Assembly: GCF_000372725.1 (NCBI RefSeq)
Contig: NW_005196528.1
Location: 208,265 to 272,264, forward strand
Reading direction: 5' to 3'
DNA from: Emiliania huxleyi CCMP1516
Lineage: Eukaryota > Haptophyta > Isochrysidales > Noelaerhabdaceae
DNA: 64,000 bases
This document shows, piece by piece, positions 1-11,200 of the stretch (positions are counted from its first letter, which is position 1; each line of letters starts with the position of its first letter). The position numbers and the translations under genes were made by a program. The notes under the pieces are model-generated. The model worked only from the letters and a program-made list of their open reading frames with translations. It did not search any database and was not told the DNA's origin.

Positions 1-1836
1 GGCCACCCACACGGAGGTACGGGGGGCAGCAGCGCGCCTACGAGACACGACTGCGCAGTGCGGGAGGGGGGGAGGGCCGTGACGCGGCCGGAGGAGGAGA
101 GGCGTGTCGCGCGCGATGAGGCAGTTGAGGATGATGCCGAGGGGCGAGGCGAAGTTCTTGAGCGAGTTCGAGGTGTGCTTGAGCAGGAGCGAGACGAGAA
201 GCCCGCCCGTCGAGTCGAAGCAAACCTGTTCACAGCCGCTGCTGTGAAGAGGCGTCGCTCACACCGCCCCCCTCCCGCCCTCCCGAAGCCAACCATCGCG
301 TAGGTGAGCGGGCTGTACCCTTGCAGCAAGCCTAGCCAGGGACACCCCCGCTGCTCGAGGAGGGGGAAGCGGGTTGGCGTGGAGCTGGGGCTGAGGCCCT
401 CGCAGCGAGTACCTCCCCTCCAGAGCCGCTGTGCGTCCGAGGAGAGCATGTGCGCCGTCGCGAGGAGGAGCGAGACCGCGGACACCTGTGAGTGCGTTGC
501 ATCTCGTGCGATCTCGCGTGATCGCGCGGACACCTGTGAAGTGCGCTCCGGTCCGGGCGGGGGCCGGTCGTCTTCGCTCGGCTCCCGCCATGTGCGCGTG
601 CCAGCCCCGCGGCGTGGCGTTGTGCTGCATTCCCCTCGCCCCCTGGTGAGTGGTGCGTGCGTGCGCGTGCCCCCGCCCAGCCCCCGCCCGGGGTCGCCTT
701 TCACACCTGCAGGTTGCGGCGCGGGAGCGAAGATCTCTCCTCCTTGAGCAGCGCCTCCATCGCCGCGCCGGCGAGGCCAGAGCAGCCGCACGCGGCGAGG
801 ACGCCGCAGATGCCGATCGCGCGAGAGCGCCGCCGCTCGCCCTTCGCAACCTCGTCCAGCAGCTCCGCCTGCTCGTCCTGATCAAGGAAACAATCACTCA
901 GGTCAAGCCATGAATATCGCCCTTCGCGACCTCGTCCAGCAGCTCCGCCTGCTCGTCCTCCGCGCCGCCGCCCAGCGCCGCCTAACGCGCCACAGCACTA
1001 GCAGGTGAGACGAGCAGACGTCTCCGGCGACCACCGGGCCTACGCGACCGCCGCCTCGTCCTCCGCACGGAGCGAGAGCTGCACGAGCACCACGCCTAGA
1101 AATGAAAAGAACCCTGGCCCCGCGGAGACAGCTGGCAGCAGAGTGAGCACGAGCACCACGCCTAGAAAAGAAAGGACGGATCACCAGACGGGCAGCTGCT
1201 GGCAGCAGAGTGAGCACGAGCACCACGCCTGCCGTGAGCAAGCCGACCGATGCCCACCTGCTGAGATCCGCCGAGATCATCCGAGATTCGCCGAGATTCG
1301 TCCGACCACCTGCCGGCAATCTCAGGTAATCTCGGGCAATCTCGGGCAATCTCGGGCAAGCCGACGGCCGCCCACCTGCCGGCACTGACGGGCTTGCCAA
1401 GCAGCAGTCGCGAGGCGAGGACCGAGGCGGCGAGCTTGAGCTGGTACGTGATCTGGAAGGTGACCGCGTCGACGCGCGCAAGCGACGAGTAGATGACGTT
1501 GTTCTGCACCGTGTAGAGCAGCGCCGGCAGCGCGACTCGAAGCAGCGACGGGGTGAGCAGCGACTGCCGGACGGCGCGCAGCAGGCCGCGCAGCATCACC
1601 CGCTCGGTGGCGGCGATCCCAACCAGCGAGATGAGCAGCTTGACCAGCTCCGAGAGCGTGACCGCCGTTGAGTCGACGTGGCGCGTCTGCACGTCTCTCT
1701 GTTGCGCCGCAGACGCGAGAAGCAGCGTCGAGAGCTGTATCGCCACGTAGCCCGCGAAAAGGCCGCCGCTCACGACAGCAGAGGAGGCGGCGGCCTTCGA
1801 CTGCGCTGAGGAGGCGGCCTTCGACTGTGCTGCCAT
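1..1836 (-). CDS. Nucleotide-sugar transporter, SLC35A-like (3' end beyond window)
   Basis: Multi-exon gene starting at 1836 and cut by the window start. Golgi/ER antiporters of the SLC35A family exchange a nucleotide sugar for the nucleoside monophosphate. The first exon shows the family's N-terminal half: GYVAIQLSTLLLAS (TM1), a TLSELVKLLISL helix, ALPALLYTVQNNVIYSSL, and FQITYQLKLAASVLASRLLL. Later exons give WASVGLLTAGVVLVQLSL, then CGVLAACGCSGLAGAAMEALLK (family 'VLAAC.SGFAGVYFEKLLK'), LQGYSPLTYAMVGFG, and STGGLLVSLLLKHTSN followed by LKNFASPLGIILN near 100-215. Exon order and motif order agree with the family. Several introns carry a copy of the next exon's start (for example 837-879 and 917-959). 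The substrate (UDP-Gal, UDP-GlcNAc or CMP-sialate) cannot be told. Family assignment is secure; exact exon edges are approximate. Confidence 0.85.
837..959. repeat. 43-bp direct repeat pair flanking an SLC35A intron
   Basis: Bases 837-879 and 917-959 are the same 43-mer with one mismatch, exactly 80 bases apart. On the gene (-) strand one copy begins the exon coding DEQAELLDEVAKGE and the other lies on the far side of the short intron, which ends in a GATCAG acceptor. Confidence 0.9.
1081..1233. repeat. Three direct copies of an exon start inside the SLC35A gene
   Basis: A unit containing GAGCACGAGCACCACGCCT occurs three times (about 1083, 1144 and 1214). Two copies are followed by TAGAAA, which is a TTTCTAG acceptor on the gene strand. 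On that strand each copy starts GCGTGGTGCTCGTG, coding GVVLV. Only the last copy continues into the conserved QLSLRAEDE. Confidence 0.85.
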
Positions 1837-2293
1837 CGAATAGTTCGCAAAAAAAGCTGGATGCGCTTCAAGTGCTCCAAGTGCTTCTGAGGACTTAGCT
1901 CCCCGGCCAGTTGTGAGGTACTGCTGACTGACTGCACTCCAAGTGCTCCAAGTGCGCGTGCTCTGACCGGGACTAGATCCCGCAAGCGGTGTGCGCGCGG
2001 GGCGCGAGGAATCGGTCAGTTAATTTTCTAGATAAGCGTCATCAGATCGCTCACATAGTTTACTTAGCATGCAGGCGCCGGACACACACCCTTCGGACGC
2101 CCAACACTCAGACTCTACTAAGGGGTACTCCACCACGCTGCGTGCTCCCCCACACCGCCGCTCCGCGATTCGGAAGAGCATCGCGCCCACAGCCACACCT
2201 TCCGTCTCTCCGCGTGGCACCTGGGCCGCCGCCCCTCGCCCGCCCGCCGCGGGAGAGCGCGCTCCTTCCGTACGGCAAGGCCCGCGCCCCGCG

Positions 2294-5200
2294 CTACTGC
2301 ATCGAGCACTGCTGGTTGGGCGCGGCGAGGCGCGTCCCTTCGCTCGGCGACCCCGTCACGAGCGCCGCCTGCCCGCGGCATCCACTGCTTGTTATCGCTC
2401 ACTACCTGTTGTTTACTCTCATCACTAGTAGGCCACGAGCGCCGCCGGCTCGACGGCATCAACCATTGGTCCTTCGTTATCAGTAATTCACTATCAGGCA
2501 AGGCGAGTGCGCCGCCTGCTCGATGGCGCGCCGGAGCGGCGCGTGCACGACGCTCGCCTCCCCGACGGCGACGTCGAGCTGCTCGAGGAGGAGCTGGAGG
2601 AAGGAGAGGACGCGCGAGGTGAGGCCGAGCCCCTCCTAAGTAGGAATAGCTCAGCGGTGATGGACATCCAATCACTATTCATTCGGGGTGAGGTCGAGCC
2701 CCTCCTCGAGCAGCGAGCGCGCGAGCGCGTCGCCGCCGTGCCGCAGCCCGCGGATCGGCGACGGGCGGAGCGGCGCGAGGAGCAGCTCTCGCAAGCCTGC
2801 GACACGACAGCCACGTCACGACAGCCAGGGAAGTGGCTTCGGTGCCGTGCCGTGTGGTTAGCGGACTGCGTTATGTACACGGGGCTGCGAATCGAGTGAG
2901 CGCACGACGGCAGTGCAGCGGAGTACCGCTGAGGGGCGCGGCCTCGTGAGCGCCAGCCCGAGACCGCAGGTCAGTGTCATGCAGACCTGTGTCGGGCATC
3001 TAGCTGCGCGGGCCGCGCGCGACGTTGACCATCGAGCGGAGCGGCGTGACGCCTAATCAAGAACAGTAATCAACGTCATCATAGAGTACGTAGTGACCCA
3101 CCGAGCGGAGCGGCGTGAAGGCCGGCGACGTAGCGGTGGAGCTGCGCGAGGAGCTGCGGCTGCCACTCCTCCGCCACCGCAGCCTCGAGCGCCGCCCAGG
3201 ACGTGAGCCCGCGCAGCCGCAGCCGGCCAAGGGTGATGCGCACCTGGCGTAGGGCAAGTGAAGGGATGAGGGGACTGGGTGGCGGACCTGCAGCCGGCAG
3301 AGGGCGATGCGCACGTCCGAGACGGGGATGAGGTGGAGCAGCTGCCGCGAGGAGGGGGTGGCGCCTGTTGATGCACGAGTGAGTGGGGAGTTAGGGGGGT
3401 GCGGTGCAGCAGCTGCCGCGAGGAGGGGGGGGGGTGCCAAAGGCGTAGAGGGAGGAGAAGGAGGCGAGGGTGACGAGGTAGTCGACACGCAGGTAGAGCG
3501 GGCGCACGTCACACAGCTCGACAAACACGCCCACGCCTGAGCAGGGGGAGAGGGGGGGGGGTTCAGGCCTCGGCCCCTCTCTTCCCGCACCTCTGCCGAC
3601 GGCGCCTCCAGCCCCGCCGCCGCCGCCGCCACGGCCGGCATCGCCCCCGGCGGCGGCCGCCGCCGCCGCCGCCGCCGCGGTCGTAGTGGTTGCAAAATCG
3701 AGCAAGAAAGCGAGCGAGAGCTGCGAGACGCGCAGCCTGCTCACAGCAATCAATCAATTAAGTAACTAACTATCAACTAATAATAATTAGTTAATGAGAC
3801 GCGCAGACTGCTCACAGCACGTGTAGACTGATGAGCAGCATACACCACGGCGCACGCATTCATTCATTCACTCGGCGATCTCTCGGCGATCTCTCGGGGG
3901 CTGTGCATCGGGTGCTGGAGAGCCATTCCACCGCGCTGCATCTCTGCTGCACCTCTGCTGCACCTCTGCTGCACCTCTGCTGCACCTCTGCTGCCTCTCG
4001 GCTGCCTCTCTGCTCCCTCTCTGCTGCATCATCGCTGCTGCATCATCTCGGCTGCATCTCTGCTGCATCTCGCCGCACGGGCTGCAGCCGCAGGAAGAGG
4101 CGGATGCCGCCGTCGCACTGGGAGAGGGAGACGACGAGGAGGCAGGGGTGCTCCTGTGGGGGGGGGGGGGGAGGGGGGGGAAAGGGGGGGGGGGGGGGTG
4201 CCTCCTTCGGCCTCATATTCAAACCCCACTCCTCCCCCGGAAATAGGGTATGAGGATGTCGCAGGGGCTTGAATTTTTCCGCGATGATGGTAAAAGGAAC
4301 GTGGTTGCAAACCGGCGGAACCAAACGGATTCGCCCGGTGGCGCCAAAAAACAGTGGGCCCGGGGGGGGCCCGCGCGGGGGCGGGGCGCGCCCCGGGCGG
4401 GGGCGCGGCGGGCGGGGGGGGCGGCGGGCGCCGGGCCGCGGCGCGGGGGCCCGGGCGGGGGGGCGCGCGCCCGCGGGCGGGCGCCGGGGGCCGGGGGGGC
4501 GGGCGGGGCCCGCGGGGTCGGCGGGGGGCCGTGGGGGGGGGGGCGCCCGGGGCCGCCGGGGCCGGGGGCGGGGGGGGGGACGCCGGCGCGGCCGGGGGGG
4601 GGGGGGCGGCGGGGCGGGGGGGGCCGCCCCGGGGGGCGGCCGCCCCCGCGCGGGGCGGCCGGGGCGCGGGGGGCGCCGTGCGGGGGGGCGGGCGGGGGGC
4701 CGGGGGGGGCGGGGCCGGCCGGGGGGCCGGGCGCCCCGGGGGGCGGCGCGCCGCGGGCCCGGCGGCCGTCCCCGGGCCGGCCCCGGGGGGGCGGCCGGCG
4801 GGCGCGCCGGGCCGGGGGGGGCGCGGCCCGGTGCGGGCGCCGGCGGGCGCCGGGGCCGGGGCCAGGGCCCGCCGGGGGGCCGGGGCCGGGGAGCTACGCG
4901 ACCTCTATTTTTTGGGCGCCCCCCCCCCCGGTCGAACAGGCCGCCGCGGCCCCCGCCGGGGGGGGGCCCCCCCGGGGGGGGCCGGGGGGCAGCGATCTGG
5001 GCGGGGGGGGGGGGGAACTGGTGGGGGGGGGGGGTGCTGGGGGGGGGGGGGTTCCGGGAGGCCGGGGGGGGGAATGGCCGGGGGGTGAGGATGTGGCCGG
5101 CGGCGGGCGGGGGTTCGCTCCTTCGGGCGGAGCGACGCGTCGTCCGCCGCAAAGAAGAGCAGCGGCGCTGCGCGGCCAGACTCGCGGCCAGGCTGGCCGG

Positions 5201-8200
5201 AGTCGGCCTCGCACCGAGCGAGCTCGTCGACCAAGCTGAGTGCGCCTGCGCGTCGAGCCTTAATGAATAACTCCCTGCTCCTCCCTAGCGAGTCACTACT
5301 CCAGCAGAGGGAGGCTTCTCCTCTCACGAGCCTCCTCCCCCTCGGCTCCTCGCGGCTCCTCCCCACGCCAATCTCGGGCCAATCTCGCCGATCTCGGGCC
5401 AATCTCCGGCGGCGGGGGGGTGGGGGGGGGGGGGGGTAGGCTGCCCAGCTGCACGCTCAGCCGCCACTCGCTCGGCGCCTCCTCGCCCCCGCCGCTGTAC
5501 TCCTCGCTCTCGCATGCCAGCCCGCTCAGCACGAGCTGCATGCGAGGCGGCGGGGGCGGCGGCGGAGCAGCGAGGCGACCGTCCCCGGCGCGGGCCTATC
5601 CATGCGAAGCATCGCGTCTCGGCCCTCCTCGCGGCTCTGTTGACTCGTGGTCGCCGTCGCTAGTGGCGGGCCGGCGCCCTCCCTGCCGCCCACCCGGACC
5701 CGGCGAGCAGTGTCCAACGCACGTGCACGTCCCGCAGCGAAAAGCAGCGACACGGCCGACAGCCGCCGCCCGCCGCCGCCGCGCGGGGCGGGCCGACCGG
5801 CGCCACGGCCCTCGGGGCGAACGCGGGCACGTACCTGCGCTTGCGGACCGCCCCGGGGTCATCTCGGTGCAGCCTCGGTGTCCTCTCGGTGCCACCTCGG
5901 TGCCACCTCGGTGCCACCTCGGTGCCACCTCGGTGTGTCTTCTCCCGGGTCTTTCTCATGCGCCATCTCGACCCCCCGAGGCGCACCGCTCGTCGAGGGC
6001 GGGGGGGCCGCCAAGCCAACGCGCAGTCGCGCCCTTCACCTCAACAGGCGGCCGGACAGCCCCGCCGCCCGCCGCCCCGCCCGCCGCCCCGCCCAGCGGA
6101 CCCGCAAGAGACCCCAGCGGACCCGCAGGAGAGCGGGGAGGCTGCGCCGGTGCAGACGACCGCGACGGCGTGCGAGGGCGGCGCGGCGGCGCGGCTGAGC
6201 GGCTGGGGGCCTCGCCTGCCCCGAGGGGTTGAGGGGGGTGTCTCGGGGGTGTCTGGGGGGTGTCTGGGAGGTGTCTCGGGGGTGTCTGGGGGGTGTCTGG
6301 GAGGTGTCTCGGGGGTGTCTGGGGGGTGTCTGGGAGGTGTCTGGGAGGTGTCTGGGGGGTGTCTGGGGGGTGTCTGGGAGGTGTCTGGGGGGTGTCTGGG
6401 GGGTGTCTGGGACGTCTCTTTCCTGCCCCGAGGTCAGCGCCCGCCGCTTCGGCCTCGAACTCCGCCGCTGCAGCGAGCGCAGCGCACGTCGCACCTCCTC
6501 CCGCCGCGAGCACCTGATCTCGCGCAATCTCGGCTGATCTCGCGCGAGCTCGAGACGCGGGAGCCCCCCCCCCCCCCTCTCCAAAGCACCCCTTGGAGGG
6601 CCGGTTGGGCGAGATGTGGCGAGATGTGGCGAGATGTGGCGAGATGTGGCGAGATGTGGCGAGATGTGGCGAGATGTGGCGAGATGTGGCGAGATGTGGC
6701 GAGATGTGGCGAGATGTGGCGAGATGTGGCGAGATGTGGCGAGATATGAGCACCTCGAGGGACGGCCGGTTTGGCGCCGCAGTCGACGGGCCGCACGCGC
6801 ACGCCGCGCCGCACCGGTCAATCACCGACGGCGGCGGCGGCAGCATCGCCGGCGGCGGCGGCAACATCGCCGGCGGCGGGCCGCCTCTGTGAATGCCTCC
6901 GCCATGAGGGGCGGCGAGCACGCCGGCGGGGAGCAAGTCGAACGCGTCGACGGTCGGGCCCGTGCAGAGCAGCTCGGCGCCGCACCCCGGCCCTCCCTCT
7001 CCCGCGCGCCTCGGAGCGGCGCCTCGCCCCCGCTCCCGCCCGAAGGATGGCCCGCCGCCGCCGGCCTCGCTTCCGCCCGCTCCGCCGCCTCTTGCCTCGC
7101 CGCCGCCCGCTCCGCCCCCCCGCCCCCGCGCCTCGCCGCCGAACTGCAGCGCGCCGTCCGCCCCCCGAGCCACCGGCAGGGCGGGCGGGGAGACGGAGAC
7201 GGCGTTCCGCGAGGGCGCGGCGTGCGCCGACGACGACCCTACCACGAAAGGGAACAGCTGCGCGTCAACGGAAAGAGCGCCGTGGAGCCCCCCCCCCCCC
7301 CCCGCGCGCCGCCGAGAGCCGCATCTCAGCCGCATCTCGGCCGCATCTCGGCGCCATCTCGGCGTCATCTCGGCGCCATCTCGGCGCCATCTCGGCGCCA
7401 TCTCGGCGCCATCTCGGCGCCATCTCGGCGCCATCTCGGCGCCATCTCGGCGCCATCTCGGCGTCTAGCTCCTCCGGAGCCGTGGTACTCGTCGATGATG
7501 TGGAGGCAGCCGCCGCCGAGTGCCGCGCCGCTGACGCACCCCTCGCTGCGGCCGGTCTGGCTGCGCCTACGACGGCTCGACGAGGGCGCTGAACGCGAAG
7601 GCTGCGGCGGGGAGCTCGTGGCTGGCCACGCAGCGATCGCCGCCGCGGAGGCGCCAGCGAGGGTGCGGCTCCGCGCGGAGGGCGGGAGGGCGGAGGCGGC
7701 AGGGCTGGAGGAGGCGCGGCAGACGGCGCCGTCGGCTGCGCGGCGCCGCAGTCTAGCCACGGCGCCTATGGCGAGATATGGCGAGATATGGCGAGATATG
7801 GCGAGATATGGCGAGATATGGCGAGATAGGAGCAGTCTAGCCACGGCGCCTCGCAGACGCTCCCCGCCGTGCTGATGCCCAGCCGGCTCGCTGCGGCGCT
7901 CACCAGCGGTGTCGGCACGGAGAGGGCCAGCCGGGGGGCCTGTGTTCACTCATTGACGGAGTGACTCGTGAGTTGTTAATGAGACAGCCAGCCGGGGGGC
8001 CGAGGAGACGTCGCGGGTCGTCCCCCCTCCGCACACGCCCCCGCCTCCGCCTCCGCCTCCGCCTCCGCCTCCGCCTCCGCCTCCGCCTCCGCCTCCGCAT
8101 CTGCTTCCTCCGCCGCCACGTCTGCTGCCTTCGCCGCCGCCGCCGCCGCCGCCGCTTTCGCCGCCGCCGCAGCAGCCGCGGCCAACGTCGATGGCGGCCA

Positions 8201-11200
8201 CGCCCGCTCGGGCAGCGCCGCTGCGGCCGTGGCGAGGGGAGGCGATCACAGCTGCGGCTCTGTCGGCCTGTTGGCGTGTGGTTAGCGGCGAGTCGAGCGG
8301 CGGCGAGGCTGGCGGTGTGGACGGCGCCGACGCGCCCGCGCTCCAGCCGAGCGCGGGGATGAGCTGGAGGAGCGCCTGGGCACGGCGGGGGAGGGGGGGG
8401 GGGGGGGGCGCTCTTCACAGCACAGGTGCAGGTACAGGTGTGAAGGGGCGAGCGGGAGGGGAAGCGTCGAGGGGTGTCGGCGCCGGTCTCAACAACATCT
8501 CGGCAACATCTCGGCTGCCTCTCGGCTGTATCTCGGCTGTACCTCGGCTGTACCTCGGCTGCCTCTCGGCTGTACCTCGGCTGCCTCTCGGCTGTACCTC
8601 GGCTGCCTCTCGGCTGGCTCTCGGCTGGCTCTCGGCTGCCTCTCGGCTGCCTCCCGGCTGCCTCTCGGCTGCCTCTCGGCGTCTCTCGGCTGCTCCCGCG
8701 CGTCGAAGGTGTCGGCGGCGGTCTCGAGCCGCAGCTCGTCGTTGGCGAGGCTCGTCGAGGACTCGGCTGCGTCGCTGCTCGTGCGGTGGCAGAGCACGAG
8801 CCGCACCTGCCGGTAATAACTCATACCGGGGGGGTACAGCCGAGGTCCAGCCGAGGTGGAGACGAGAGACAGCCGCACCGCAGAGGCGACTTGCACCGCC
8901 GAAGAGCGGCGCAGCTGCGACCGCAGCGCGCCCAGCCGCGACGTGCCTTCGGCGCTGTCGCCCGAGTCGATGCTCCAGCCAGCGCCGCCTGGCGAGCCGT
9001 CGAGGCTGCTGCTCGCGGGCGGGAGGATGTTGACGAGCGGGGCGGCGCCTCGGCCGGCGTACACGGGCAGCGCCTGCCGGCAGCAGGCAGCTGTCAAAGA
9101 GTCGCCGTGAGAGGGGAAGGGGCGGGGGGGTTGGGAGGTTGGGGGGTTGGGGGGTCGGGGCGGGGGGGCACAGAACACACGGGCAGCGCCGGACGGAATC
9201 TGGGCTATATCTCGGCTACTCTCGGCTACTCTCGGCTACTCTGGGCTCGCCTGGGCTACGTCTCGGCCAGATCTCGGCCAGATCTCGGCCAGATCTCGGC
9301 TAGATCTCGGCTAGATCTCTCGGCTACATCTCTCGGCTACATCTCTCGGCTACATCTCTCGGCACCGGACGCAGCGCAGCCCTTTGGCCGAGGTACAGCT
9401 CCGCCGCGTGCACCATCACCTAATCGGCCGAGATTGCGCGAGATTCAGGCGGCCAGAGAGGAGGCAAGGCGCACAGCTCGGCATGCAGTGCGCCGTCACC
9501 TCGAGGCAAGTCGCCCCATCCGGCGCCTGCTTCCCCTCGCCACACATCGCGCCAGCCTCGCTGCCGCAACCGCCACCGACGCCGCCGCAGCCGCAGCCGC
9601 TGCCACTGCCGCCGCCGCCGCCTCCAGCACCGCCGCCGTCGTCGCCGTCGTCGCCGCCGCCGCCGCTGTTGCCGGCGCGATGGAAGGTCGCGTCCATACT
9701 AAGCGAGGGGAGCAGCAGCCACGCGTACGGTGCGGCAGTGGCGCCGCACCGCTGCTCCGACGCCGCCCCGTCCGCCGCCCCGGCGGCGCGGCGCGGCGTG
9801 TGCTGCAGCGCAGAGTCGCGGGCGTGGAGGTAGAGCCGCCACGGCGCCGGGGAAGCGGCCGCCTCGCCCGCCTCCCTCTCCGCCCCCCGCCCCCCGCCCT
9901 CGGCTGCGACGGGCGGAGGCGCGAAGAGAGCCGACAGCCCCTCGGAGGCAGACTGCAGCCGGCCGCCTAACCACGGCGGGGGCGGTGTGAAAGGGGGGGG
10001 GGAGGCGGCGGCACGCGGGGGAAGGCGGCGCCTCGCAGCTCGTTGTCGATGAGCACCCCCTCCACCATGACAGACACCGTGGTCAGCCCGCTCCCGGCGG
10101 CGGCCGCCTTTTCGCCCCGCGACGGCGACGGCGGCGAGGACGGCGGCGGCTTCTCCGCGCCGTCGTCGACGGCGGGAACAACCACGCACACCTGCCGCCC
10201 CGCCCGACCTCGGGGCGTGAGTCGGGCGGCGGGGGCGGCGGCGATCTCGGGGCGATCTCGGTGGAACCTCGACGGCGGCGGCGCGGCGCATCTCCCCAGA
10301 TCTCGCCAGATCTCCCCAGATCTCGCCAGATCTCGCCAGATCTCGCCAGATCTCCCCAGATCTGGCGCACGCCTCGACGGCGTCTCGCACCCCGCAGCCG
10401 TCTTCCGCGGGCGTGGGCGGGCGGCTCTGCCCTCCTCCTCGCCCGTGCCACGGCGCCTGGCAATCGAGTCGTGGTGATGAATTCCGAGTCGCTCACGGCT
10501 CGGCAGCGGCACCGCGACGGCGCCGGAGAGCGCGAGAGGGCGGAGGGCACCAGGGTCGAGAGAAGCGGGGTCGGTGCCGCCTCTCCCAGCTCCGCACCGT
10601 CCGCCGCGGATAGCGCCGGCGCCGCGCCGCCTGGGGCGGTGCAGAGCTCGAGGGAGGTCAGGGAGGCACAAGAGTAACGGAGAGGAGGACTAGTGAGAGC
10701 ATGCCTGGGGCGGTGCAGAGCTCGAGGGAGGTCAGGGAGGCACAAGAGTGACGGAGAGGAGGACTAGTGAGAGCATGCCTGGGGCGGTGCAGAGCTCGAG
10801 GGAGGTCAGGGAGGCACAAGAGTAACGGAGAGGAGGACTAGTGAGAGCATGCCTGGGGCGGTGCAGAGCTCGAGGGAGGTCAGGGAGGCACAAGAGTAAC
10901 GGAGAGGAGGACTAGTGAGAGCATGCCTGGGGCGGTGCAGAGCTCGAGGGAGGTCAGGGAGGCACAAGAGTAACGGAGAGGAGGACTAGTGAGAGCATGC
11001 CTGGGGCGGTGCAGAGCTCGAGGGAGGTCAGGGAGGCACAAGAGTAACGGAGAGGAGGACTAGTGAGAGCATGCCTGGGGCGGTGCAGAGCTCGAGGGAG
11101 AAGGTGCGCGCGGCGAGCGTGTAGCTGCGCTCGGCGCTGCCGCTGCCGACGGCCCGCAGCGACGCGAGGGATAGAGACGCCTCCAGACAGCAGGGCGAGG

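Noticed and set aside
4043..5270. Long Gly/Arg/Pro-rich ORFs
   Set aside because: They arise in all frames from G/C-only sequence; no conserved residues, and ATG2 exons lie on both sides.
6230..7830. Regular short repeats as a CRISPR array
   Set aside because: Units are 10-11 bp, head to tail, with no unique spacers, and lie in introns of a eukaryotic gene.
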